DNA from: Propionibacteriaceae bacterium
GTDB taxonomy: Bacteria > Actinomycetota > Actinomycetes > Propionibacteriales > Propionibacteriaceae
NCBI GenBank assembly: GCA_025923975.1
Contig: JAICEV010000127.1
Span: 1-8,720, forward strand
Reading direction: 5' to 3'
DNA: 8,720 bases
Positions 1 through 5,682 of this stretch are shown one piece after another. The notes beneath the pieces were generated by a model. That model saw nothing but the letters and a program-made list of their open reading frames with translations, was not told the origin of the DNA and did not search any database. Position numbers and translations under genes: made by a program. Each line of letters starts with the position of its first letter. Position 1 is the stretch's first letter.

Positions 1-398
1 CAGCGATCGGGCGGGATTCGGCGGCGGCGAAGCAGGCAGCTCGCTCGATGGTCGGGATCTACGCCTCGTCTATGTCGCATGAGCAACTCGAGCGGAACGG
101 AGTCAACCCGGCGGAGCTCACTCCCATCGTCGAAGCCATGAATGAAGGAGAGCTGGCCAAGAGTATTGAACTCACCAGCCCGGAGCTGGCAGAGAAAATG
201 TCGATCTCCGGCACGCCCGAGGAAGTCACGAGCAAGATCAAGGCCGAGCTCGAGGGCACCGGCGTCAACCACTTCATCGCGGCGATCACCGACGCCTCGC
301 TGGTGAAGGCCTTCACTGGGCAAACGGTCGAAGGTGTGGCCACGGTCGACGAGCAGCTGCGGCTGCTCGCGGATGAGGTCATGCCGAACTTCCGCTGA
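1..398 (+). CDS. LLM-class F420-dependent oxidoreductase, C-terminal part (5' end outside window)
   Basis: This is the C-terminal part (about 130 residues) of a luciferase-like monooxygenase fold enzyme of the F420-dependent reductase type. Such enzymes pass hydride between reduced deazaflavin F420 and an organic substrate in the cytoplasm. The frame is open from position 3, so the internal ATG at 48 is not taken as the start. The diagnostic stretch is SGTPEEVTSKIKAELEGTGV, the end-of-barrel segment that recurs in bacterial LLM enzymes related to methylene-tetrahydromethanopterin reductase. It is followed by NHFIAAITD and a helical tail ending EVMPNFR with TGA at 396-398. The substrate cannot be inferred because the N-terminal half with the active-site pocket is missing. 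Family call is firm from recalled sequence similarity; F420 rather than FMN as cofactor is inference. Confidence 0.82.
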   Translation, partial: AIGRDSAAAKQAARSMVGIYASSMSHEQLERNGVNPAELTPIVEAMNEGELAKSIELTSPELAEKMSISGTPEEVTSKIKAELEGTGVNHFIAAITDASLVKAFTGQTVEGVATVDEQLRLLADEVMPNFR

Positions 399-414
399 CT
401 CACCGGATGAGAAA

Positions 415-439
415 CCGGCCGGGCGAATGGCCCGGCCGG
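415..439. terminator. Bidirectional intrinsic-type hairpin terminator between convergent genes
   Basis: A perfect 10-bp inverted repeat: CCGGCCGGGC at 415-424, loop GAATG, and GCCCGGCCGG at 430-439. It lies 16 bases after the stop of the F420-type enzyme (+) and 14 bases after the stop of the lipoprotein (-), so it can serve both transcripts. There is no U-tract on either side, as is common for the GC-rich hairpins proposed as terminators in mycobacteria. Function is inferred from position and symmetry. Confidence 0.7.
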
Positions 440-453
440 CTGCTGCGCCAGTG

Positions 454-1185
454 TTAGGACGCGATGTTCTTATTGGCGACGATGCCGCTAGTGAGGACTG
501 CCGCCGTCATCGGCATGTGGCTGGCTGCCTCGCTGAGCTTGGTCTGATAGTCGGGCTTGCCGGCAACGCTGGCGTCGATCGCTGCGAACAGTGTGTCGAC
601 GTGCGGAGCCAGTTCCTCGGCTACCGCATCTGCGGGTAGCTCTGGGACCACGGAGTTGATCAACAGACCGAAGGAGGTGCGGTAGGCATCCAGGTCGGCC
701 TTGGCTTTGGCGACCTGCGTGTCGTTCTCGGTGGCCTTGCCAAGGGTGTAGTCGACGAAGAATCCGATGTGTTGCCGCCAGGAGGCCAAGAATGGCTTCT
801 CGGCGTCGGGGTAGACCGATCCGAGTGTTTTGGCCAGTGCCACCGAGTTGGCATCCAGAGCCTTGACCGCCCCGACGACCTGCGGATCCTTCAGATCACC
901 TTTGTTCTGCACTGCAGTGTCCAACGCATTACCCGCGAGCCAGACGTGATCTGACAACAGGCTGGTCAGCGTGGCACGGAGTGCAGCCGCCTCGGTCGCG
1001 TCCGGGGCCACGGCAGAAGTGGTCGGCGAGTGACTTGGTGAGTGAGTCATCGCCACCGAAGGGACAGGGGACGGCGACATCGCGGGTCCCGGCACGCCGG
1101 CCGCACCACCGTTGCTGCTGCAACCGGCGGCAAAGACAAGCACTGCGGCTGTGGAAATGGAAAAGCGAGCTAAGCGCTTATTCAT
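454..1185 (-). CDS. Lipoprotein with three tandem His-led helical-hairpin repeats
   Basis: A predicted secreted lipoprotein of 243 residues; I do not recognise a named function. Residues 1-22 form a signal peptide with basic N-region MNKRLAR, a hydrophobic core and a lipobox ending AAGC, so Cys22 would be lipidated. A Pro/Ser/Thr-rich linker follows (about 30-60) with Met and His residues (AMTHSPSHSP). The rest is Ala-rich and helical, and aligns with itself as three units starting at His80, His139 and His195 (HVWLAGNAL, HIGFFVDYT, HVDTLFAAI). Each unit's second helix follows about 20 residues later. Unit spacings are 59 and 56 residues. The pattern faintly recalls an unnamed bacterial family with DHxxW and LLxEHI motifs, but this is from memory. 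Start: ATG 1185 has AGAAAGG six bases upstream; the ATG at 1212 would put that site inside the gene. It is the second gene after the cupredoxin (61-base gap), so a role with copper or envelope redox is possible but unproven. Confidence 0.85.
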   Translation of the reverse strand: MNKRLARFSISTAAVLVFAAGCSSNGGAAGVPGPAMSPSPVPSVAMTHSPSHSPTTSAVAPDATEAAALRATLTSLLSDHVWLAGNALDTAVQNKGDLKDPQVVGAVKALDANSVALAKTLGSVYPDAEKPFLASWRQHIGFFVDYTLGKATENDTQVAKAKADLDAYRTSFGLLINSVVPELPADAVAEELAPHVDTLFAAIDASVAGKPDYQTKLSEAASHMPMTAAVLTSGIVANKNIAS

Positions 1186-1191
1186 GATGAA

Positions 1192-1198
1192 CCTTTCT
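1192..1198 (-). promoter_or_regulatory. Ribosome binding site deciding the lipoprotein start
   Basis: Read on the minus strand this is AGAAAGG, six bases before ATG at 1185. It selects the start that gives a standard lipoprotein signal peptide rather than the in-frame ATG nine codons upstream. Confidence 0.7.
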
Positions 1199-1246
1199 TG
1201 AAATGCGCACATAGCGCTGCGATGAGAAGGTGCCGGAATAGTTCTG

Positions 1247-1720
1247 CTACTTTTGGACGCCTTCGGCGGATGTGGGATCGACCACTGTGATCGTGGCGTT
1301 CATGCCCTGGTGAATGTCGCAGTAATAGGTGTAACTGCCTGGTTTAGTGAAGGTAAAGCTGAAGGCTTTGCCTTTTCCTGCGAGCATTGCCTCAAATGTG
1401 CCGTCCGGATCTTGCGAGGACCGCAGGCCCGTAGTCTTGTCGACTCCTTCGAAGCGTCCAGATGTCACTGTGTGCGTAATCGCTTCGTCGTTACGCCAGG
1501 TGACCGTCGTGCCCACTTCGACCGTGGTCGTTGATGGATTGAACATCAGCGAGCTCAGATTGATCACTGGACCGGTGGGCGCAGACATCGTGCTGGTGGG
1601 CGCTTCGGGCGGCGTGCCCTGGTAGGCACCGCAGCCGACAAGGCTCCCCGCCGCGAATACCAGGGAAGCCGCGCCGATGGCGATCCGTCGCCGACGAGTG
1701 AGAGTTCTTGTAATATCCAC
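1247..1720 (-). CDS. Cupredoxin-domain (amicyanin/plastocyanin-like) lipoprotein
   Basis: A 157-residue single-domain blue-copper protein predicted to be anchored outside the cytoplasmic membrane, where such proteins shuttle single electrons or bind copper. Residues 1-30 are a signal peptide with four arginines (TRRRRIAIG, possibly a Tat-type signal) and lipobox LVGC, lipidating Cys30. The mature domain (about 50-148) has the usual beta-rich pattern. Its type-1 copper ligands are all present: His83 in ITHTV, then Cys134, His137 and Met140 in YYCDIHQGM. The C-x2-H-x2-M spacing is that of amicyanin and pseudoazurin. An insertion around residues 88-110 separates His83 from the C-terminal ligands. 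Start: GTG 1720, giving a clean signal peptide. The frame stays open upstream to 2092, but that stretch runs antisense into the aldo/keto reductase gene and lacks cupredoxin character. There is no good ribosome site, consistent with a leaderless start. First gene of the unit with the repeat lipoprotein. Confidence 0.88.
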   Translation of the reverse strand: MDITRTLTRRRRIAIGAASLVFAAGSLVGCGAYQGTPPEAPTSTMSAPTGPVINLSSLMFNPSTTTVEVGTTVTWRNDEAITHTVTSGRFEGVDKTTGLRSSQDPDGTFEAMLAGKGKAFSFTFTKPGSYTYYCDIHQGMNATITVVDPTSAEGVQK

Positions 1721-1727
1721 GCCAGCT

Positions 1728-1754
1728 ATTCGGCATGGCGTAATACCTGGATGG
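1728..1754 (-). promoter_or_regulatory. Candidate SigK-like ECF promoter for the cupredoxin/lipoprotein unit
   Basis: On the minus strand, CCATCC (1754-1749) is followed 16 bases later by CGAAT (1732-1728; CCGAAT if the base at 1733 is counted). This matches, as I remember it, the -35 and -10 consensus of the mycobacterial extracytoplasmic sigma factor SigK, known for mpt70/mpt83. The -10 ends 7 bases before the GTG at 1720, so transcription would begin at or next to the start codon. That would explain the lack of a Shine-Dalgarno site. The motif is seen; use by SigK is inference and the recalled consensus spacing should be checked. Confidence 0.5.
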
Positions 1755-1915
1755 GTGCTATTTCTAAATCGCCGACTTAGCGTGAGAGACCAATCCGAAA
1801 CGACTGCGACTCCGAATAAATTCTGCGGGGTCCCAAGCCTGCGGGGCAGTGGCAGCACCGGCGGCATTGGCACCGGCCGCTCAGGCCCATCAGGTTTGAA
1901 CTCCAGCCGCCCGGC

Positions 1916-1921
1916 TAACGT
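1916..1921 (+). promoter_or_regulatory. Candidate -10 element for a leaderless aldo/keto reductase transcript
   Basis: TAACGT fits the TAnnnT -10 pattern of mycobacterial promoters and ends six bases before ATG 1928, the spacing expected when the A of the start codon is the first transcribed base. No Shine-Dalgarno sequence precedes the ATG. TTGAAC at 1896-1901 could be a -35, but the 14-base spacer is short. Confidence 0.45.
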
Positions 1922-1927
1922 GCGTCT

Positions 1928-2746
1928 ATGACGACAAACGACTATGCGGAGCCGGCGGCGGATTTGATCGACGGCCGCATGCCGCTGCTCGGATTCGGCA
2001 CCTGGCAGATCAGCAACAGGGCCGCGCCCGAGGTGACCGCCCATGCACTCCAGGTCGGATACCGGCACATCGATACAGCGACGGTGTACCACAACGAGTC
2101 AGGCATCGGAAAAGCTCTGGCTGCCTCCAGGCTGGCTAGGGAATCGGTGTTCGTGACAACCAAACTGCCGCCTGATCGCGCTGGTCGAGAGCGCCGAACC
2201 CTGGAGGAGAGCCTCGCCAAGTTAGGCCTGGATTACGTCGATCTCTGGCTGATCCATTGGCCGCCTAACGGTCGGGCAGCACCGCGAGTGTGGGAACAGT
2301 TCGTCAAGGCGCGGCAGGACGGTTTGGCGAGGGCCATTGGTGTCAGTAACTACTCACTCCGCCAGATCGATGAACTGATCGAGGTGACCGGCGTGGTGCC
2401 GGAAGTGAACCAGATCCGCTGGGGTCCGCCGATCTACGACCCGGCCATGGCATCGGGCCTCCAGCAGCGCGGAATTGTGCTTGAGGGTTACAGCCCATTC
2501 AAGGTGAGCAATCTGAGCGACCCGACCTTGGTCTCAATCGCCTCTCAACACGATGCAACGACCGCGCAGGTAATCGTCGCCTGGCACATCGCACACGGCT
2601 TCGTGGTGATCCCGAAGTCGGCACGACGCGAGCGCATAGCGACCAACGCTTCCGGTGCAAGAATCCGGTTGACGGCCGAGGAGGTGACGGCCATCGACGG
2701 CTTGTCCAGGGTGGCCGGGGCCCGCTCCTCGCGCAGGCTCGGTTAG
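1928..2746 (+). CDS. Aldo/keto reductase (AKR family, NADPH-dependent)
   Basis: A cytoplasmic 272-residue TIM-barrel oxidoreductase that reduces aldehydes or ketones, or oxidises alcohols, with NADPH. Length is normal for the 2,5-diketo-gluconate-reductase-like branch. Seen: LLGFGTWQ near the N-terminus; the catalytic tetrad Asp49 and Tyr54 (HIDTATVY), Lys79 (TTKL) and His110 (LIHWPP); GVSNY at 138-142; and the cofactor-phosphate segment VIPKSARRERI (Lys230, Ser231, Arg236). One deviation: the usual NQIE(Y/W)HP after strand 6 reads NQIRWGPPIYD, so the conserved Glu and His are replaced, which may alter the substrate loop. The C-terminal tail is short and basic. The ATG at 1928 has no ribosome site but follows a TAnnnT element at leaderless spacing. 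The SDR gene starts 8 bases after the stop, so the two are probably co-transcribed and may act on related carbonyl or sugar substrates (inference). Confidence 0.93.
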   Translation: MTTNDYAEPAADLIDGRMPLLGFGTWQISNRAAPEVTAHALQVGYRHIDTATVYHNESGIGKALAASRLARESVFVTTKLPPDRAGRERRTLEESLAKLGLDYVDLWLIHWPPNGRAAPRVWEQFVKARQDGLARAIGVSNYSLRQIDELIEVTGVVPEVNQIRWGPPIYDPAMASGLQQRGIVLEGYSPFKVSNLSDPTLVSIASQHDATTAQVIVAWHIAHGFVVIPKSARRERIATNASGARIRLTAEEVTAIDGLSRVAGARSSRRLG

Positions 2747-2754
2747 GCGTCGCG

Positions 2755-3750
2755 GTGAACGGGCTCCGAGTGCTTTTCATCGGCGGAAGCGGGCTTATCA
2801 GCTCCGCCTGTTCGTGGTTGGCGGTGGAGCGGGGTCTCGACGTGTATGCGCTGAATCGCGGCACTACCCGGGTTCGACCGCTGCCATCCGAAGTGACCGT
2901 CCTACATGGCGACGTACGCGACCCGACGTCGGTAGCAGAGGCGCTCGATGGACATGAGTTCGACGTCGTCGTGAACTGGGTGGCTTTCACCCCGGACCAC
3001 GTCGAAGCAGACATAGATCGGTTCCGGGGGAGGATCGGCCAGTACGTCTTCATCAGTTCTGCTTCTGCTTACCAGACTCCGCCTTCCCGGGTACCGATTA
3101 CTGAGTCGACTCCACTCAGCAACCCCTACTGGCAGTATTCGAGGAACAAGATCGCTTGCGAAGACCGGCTGGTACGCGCCTACCGCGAGGAAGGCTTCCC
3201 CGTAACCATCATCCGACCGTCGCACACCTATGACCGCACATCAGTGCCCGCTTACGCCGGCTGGACGCTAATCGAACGGATGCGGCTCGAAAGGGAGGTT
3301 GTGGTGCACGGCGACGGCACCTCACTCTGGACGCTGACCCATAGCGACGACTTCGCCAAGGGTTTCGTTCCACTGCTTGGCAATACCAGGACCATTGGGG
3401 AGGCCTTCCACATCACCTCCGACGACGTGCTGACCTGGAACCAGATCATTATGATCTTGGCAAAGGCAGCTGGCGCGGAGGCGAAGATCGTCCATGTGCC
3501 GTCGGAGACTATCGCTGCTACCGATCCGGACTGGGGTGCTCAGCTGCTGGGAGACAGCGCTCACTCGTTGATCTTCGACAACTCCAAGTTGCGCAGTGTG
3601 GTGCCGGATTATGTCGCGACGATTACTCTCGAGCAGGCTGCGCCGGAGATCATTGCCTGGCATGATCAGGATCCTTCACGGCAAAGAGTAGATGTCGATC
3701 TTGATTCACTGATGAACAAATTGTCAGCTGAGTTCCGCCGCGGGAGTTAG
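2755..3750 (+). CDS. NAD-dependent epimerase/dehydratase-like extended SDR protein
   Basis: A 331-residue Rossmann-fold protein of the extended/atypical short-chain dehydrogenase superfamily, like nucleotide-sugar epimerases and the CSP41-type group. N-terminal nucleotide-binding strand and glycine loop: RVLFIGGSGLIS (residues 5-16). The third glycine of the usual GGxGxxG is Ser16, so cofactor binding may be modified. HGDVRD (51-56) is the acidic adenine-side motif. ISSASAY (100-106) supplies the active-site Ser, and Tyr128 and Lys132 form the YxxxK catalytic pair (YSRNK), followed by IIRPSHTYD. An epimerase-type C-terminal substrate domain follows (HGDGTSLWTLTHSDDFAKG and on). The substrate is unknown. 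GTG start at 2755 is 8 bases after the aldo/keto reductase stop, so the genes are likely one operon. The stop at 3748-3750 is only 19 bases from the converging CPBP gene, with no visible terminator. Confidence 0.88.
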   Translation: MNGLRVLFIGGSGLISSACSWLAVERGLDVYALNRGTTRVRPLPSEVTVLHGDVRDPTSVAEALDGHEFDVVVNWVAFTPDHVEADIDRFRGRIGQYVFISSASAYQTPPSRVPITESTPLSNPYWQYSRNKIACEDRLVRAYREEGFPVTIIRPSHTYDRTSVPAYAGWTLIERMRLEREVVVHGDGTSLWTLTHSDDFAKGFVPLLGNTRTIGEAFHITSDDVLTWNQIIMILAKAAGAEAKIVHVPSETIAATDPDWGAQLLGDSAHSLIFDNSKLRSVVPDYVATITLEQAAPEIIAWHDQDPSRQRVDVDLDSLMNKLSAEFRRGS

Positions 3751-3769
3751 CAGGGAGCGCACTACCGCC

Positions 3770-4585
3770 TCACGTGTGCACCGCAAGATGATCTTCCTTT
3801 TGGATCGCCGGGCGCCTCATCAGCACCCAAGTCAGCATTATGAGCGCGGCCAGCGTGAACACGCCAGTCTCCCCGGTGAGGTACGCGGCGGTGTTCTGGT
3901 TGGCGGCCACCGAGGAGCCCGCCAGCGTTCCGAGTACCGCGTTGAAGGTGCCGTGCGCAATTACCACGGGCCAGAGGCTTCCAGACTCGTTGCGCAGGTA
4001 GCCGTAGAGGATTCCGGCAACGGTGAGCACCGCGAGGAAGAGCGGCACCACAATGAGGCGGTTGCCAGCCGGGTTGTACGCGGTCGTCAACAGCATGAGT
4101 GGCAGATGCCACACACCATGCAGGAAGCCGACGAGCGCAGGCGCCATCCTCGGGTACGCAGTGGCCATCTTCGGCAGCATGTAGCCGCGCCAGCCGATCT
4201 CCTCGAAGAAGGCAAAGAACGAGATGATCACAATATTGATCGCGAGGTTGATCGCGGCATCCGGCTCGAATTGCCACGTCAGTGCTCCGACCACGGTCGC
4301 CGTCCCGTACGACGCGACGAGCACAGCAGCCGGTCCGAGCAGCGCCAGCGGCCAGTACCGAAAGCCGGCGCGCTGCAAGCCGAGCTGCGCCCAACCCGCC
4401 CTGTGGTATCCGTCGGGCGTGATCACAAGCAGCATCAACAACACCCCCGCTGTGGCGGTCAGCATGTTGAGGGTCTGAATGGCATCGGTGCCGGTAGGGC
4501 CGAACAGTGCCAGCAGTACGGCCATGCCGAGCGTGATCAGGTAGAAGGTGGCGCCCTTCTGGACCTCGGTCAGTGAACGGATCAC
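3770..4585 (-). CDS. CPBP family intramembrane metalloprotease homologue (CAAX/Abi type)
   Basis: A 271-residue polytopic membrane protein with about seven or eight hydrophobic segments. CPBP proteins are glutamate/histidine-dependent intramembrane proteases. Eukaryotic members cleave prenylated CAAX proteins; bacterial substrates are mostly unknown and some members serve bacteriocin immunity. The family motifs are intact: EEIGWRGY (Glu128, Glu129, Arg133), HGVWHLPL (His160) and VVIAHGTFNA (His211, Asn215). Start: GTG 4585, preceded by GGAGG four bases upstream (4590-4594). It begins 18 bases after the DUF6510 stop and reads as the last gene of the molybdoenzyme unit. A functional link to that pathway is not evident, and it may simply ride on the transcript. 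Converges with the SDR gene with a 19-base gap. Confidence 0.9.
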   Translation of the reverse strand: MIRSLTEVQKGATFYLITLGMAVLLALFGPTGTDAIQTLNMLTATAGVLLMLLVITPDGYHRAGWAQLGLQRAGFRYWPLALLGPAAVLVASYGTATVVGALTWQFEPDAAINLAINIVIISFFAFFEEIGWRGYMLPKMATAYPRMAPALVGFLHGVWHLPLMLLTTAYNPAGNRLIVVPLFLAVLTVAGILYGYLRNESGSLWPVVIAHGTFNAVLGTLAGSSVAANQNTAAYLTGETGVFTLAALIMLTWVLMRRPAIQKEDHLAVHT

Positions 4586-4603
4586 AGTGCCTCCAGTGCG
4601 TGG

Positions 4604-4897
4604 TCAACTGCCGGTGGAGTCGGCAGGCATCGAGATTCGCAAGGCAGAAACGCCGCTGAAGTCGAGCCAAAGCGCATCGGGTGTACGTACCAGCCTGAGC
4701 AGCACATCCTCGCAATGCGGACAGTGTCCTACGAACCCCGGTTCAGGGCCGTAGACCCGAAAGGTGGCCACCTCGGACGACTTGCCACAACTCCGGCATC
4801 GGCCGACCGCCGTAGTCAACTCGACGGCAAACACCTCCGAGAGCGGACCGGCCAGCGAGTTCCCGTCGTAGAACGCAAATTCTGTGCGCTCGCTCAT
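4604..4897 (-). CDS. DUF6510 family zinc-ribbon protein
   Basis: A small (97-residue) cytoplasmic protein of unknown function that I recognise as DUF6510. Seen: the N-terminal signature DGNSLAGPLSEVF (residues 11-23), then CRSC (Cys34, Cys37) and CPHC (Cys59, Cys62), a four-cysteine zinc ribbon. It continues with LLRLVRTPDALWLDFSGV, a pattern typical of the family. Start: ATG 4897 has AGGAGGT nine bases upstream. An in-frame ATG at 4918 overlaps the flavoprotein stop as ATGA, but would put that ribosome site inside the gene. DUF6510 genes, as I recall, are repeatedly found next to sulfite-oxidase-like and ferredoxin-reductase-like genes, as here. A role in cofactor insertion or stabilising the redox pair is a guess. 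Confidence 0.88.
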   Translation of the reverse strand: MSERTEFAFYDGNSLAGPLSEVFAVELTTAVGRCRSCGKSSEVATFRVYGPEPGFVGHCPHCEDVLLRLVRTPDALWLDFSGVSALRISMPADSTGS

Positions 4898-4906
4898 CTG
4901 CAGCAG

Positions 4907-4913
4907 ACCTCCT
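4907..4913 (-). promoter_or_regulatory. Strong ribosome binding site for the DUF6510 gene, just inside the flavoprotein stop boundary
   Basis: Minus-strand AGGAGGT, nine bases before ATG 4897 and directly after the flavoprotein stop TGA (4917-4915). Terminating ribosomes would be delivered onto it, suggesting translational coupling. It decides between ATG 4897 and ATG 4918. Confidence 0.7.
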
Positions 4914-4914
4914 G

Positions 4915-5682
4915 TCATGGACCGCTAGGTCCGAACCGCTCTGTCTTGATCTTGGCCGGGTCGTGTCCAAGATCAATCAGCAGATCCGACACTCTTTCGA
5001 CGAACCCGGTCGGCCCGCACACATATACGATCGGCTCTTCCACGACGGGAAAGCCGTACATGCTCAGATCGTCGGCGGAGATCCTCCCGACCGGCCGCGC
5101 CTCGCCCCCGGGTGCGGTGCGGGTGTAAATGAACGTGACGTCCAGATCACCATCCTCTGTGGCGCGGCGTCGCAGCTCTTGATCATAAATGCGGTCATCG
5201 GGAGAGCGCACCGAGTAGATGAGCCGGAACGGCGGTGCGGGTCTGGCGCCGTCTCGAGAACGAATCATCGCCATCAGCGGTACCACCCCCGACCCGCCCG
5301 CTACCAGCAGTACCGGGCGGCTATCTCCCTGCGGATTCCACACGAACCAGCCACCGACGGGCCCGCGTACCTCCACCGCATCATCGGATTGGGTGGCGTC
5401 GGCAAGGTAGCTTGACACCTCGCCGTCGGGCACCCGCTGCACGGTGATCTCAACGCGGTCGCCGTCGGCAGGAGCTGCGAGAGAGTAGCTTCGAGCCGCC
5501 TGATAACCGTCGTCCGCAGTAAGACGTACGTCGAGATGCTGCCCAGGCTGATGCCCAGGCCACCCCGGCACGTCCAAGACCAGTGTGGAGGCGGTTGCTG
5601 TCTCCCGCCGCCGCTCCACCAGACGTGCCGGCCGCCACGTACGGCGGGCCTTCAATCTCCCTGGTACCGCTGCTCGCGCCAT
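4915..5682 (-). CDS. Ferredoxin reductase-type FAD/NAD(P)-binding oxidoreductase
   Basis: A 255-residue cytoplasmic flavoprotein of the ferredoxin-NADP reductase superfamily, moving electrons between NAD(P)H and a one-electron partner. FAD-binding barrel: PGQHLDVRL (46-54) and RSYSLAAP (64-71, the RxYS flavin motif), then GPVGGWFVW (107-115). NAD(P)-binding domain: VAGGSGVVPLMAMIR (127-141) and VYVCGPTGFVERV (219-231). It ends KTERFGPSG, the usual end without a fused 2Fe-2S ferredoxin domain, so the electron partner must be separate. Start: ATG 5682 gives MARAAVPGRL, the N-terminus I expect for this group, and overlaps the upstream molybdoenzyme by 31 bases. A TTG at 5655 that overlaps its TGA stop is an alternative; the open frame back to 5763 is not supported. 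The overlaps imply co-expression, and the molybdoenzyme is the likely partner (inference). Confidence 0.9.
   Translation of the reverse strand: MARAAVPGRLKARRTWRPARLVERRRETATASTLVLDVPGWPGHQPGQHLDVRLTADDGYQAARSYSLAAPADGDRVEITVQRVPDGEVSSYLADATQSDDAVEVRGPVGGWFVWNPQGDSRPVLLVAGGSGVVPLMAMIRSRDGARPAPPFRLIYSVRSPDDRIYDQELRRRATEDGDLDVTFIYTRTAPGGEARPVGRISADDLSMYGFPVVEEPIVYVCGPTGFVERVSDLLIDLGHDPAKIKTERFGPSGP

Larger units (their letters stand above)
1721..1927. other. Divergent intergenic region between cupredoxin and aldo/keto reductase genes
   Basis: 207 bases without a gene. It holds the candidate ECF promoter toward the minus strand (1728-1754) and a candidate -10 toward the plus strand (1916-1921). 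It also has a direct repeat GCACCGGC at 1855-1862 and 1870-1877 (15-base period), which may be chance in GC-rich DNA. The part 1731-1820 is noticeably more AT-rich than the flanking genes. No RNA gene or further open frame with coding character is visible. Confidence 0.6.

Noticed and set aside
1200..1246. Separate promoter for the repeat lipoprotein gene in the 61-base gap
   Set aside because: Only a short TATGTG-like stretch flanked by GCGC is present, with no matching -35; co-transcription with the cupredoxin is simpler.
1855..1877. Direct repeat GCACCGGC with a 15-base period
   Set aside because: Two copies of eight GC-rich bases are expected by chance at this composition, and they are not placed symmetrically to either promoter.
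1721..2092. Upstream extension of the cupredoxin frame to ATG 2092
   Set aside because: It would put a signal peptide and lipobox in the middle of the protein and runs antisense through the aldo/keto reductase start. GTG 1720 gives a normal lipoprotein.
2499..3053. 184-codon minus-strand open frame
   Set aside because: It is antisense to the aldo/keto reductase and SDR genes and is Arg/Ser/Pro-rich, as expected of a shadow frame.
3762..4715. 317-codon open frame on the minus strand
   Set aside because: It is an alternate frame over the CPBP and DUF6510 genes with Arg/His/Ala-rich composition typical of shadow frames in GC-rich DNA.
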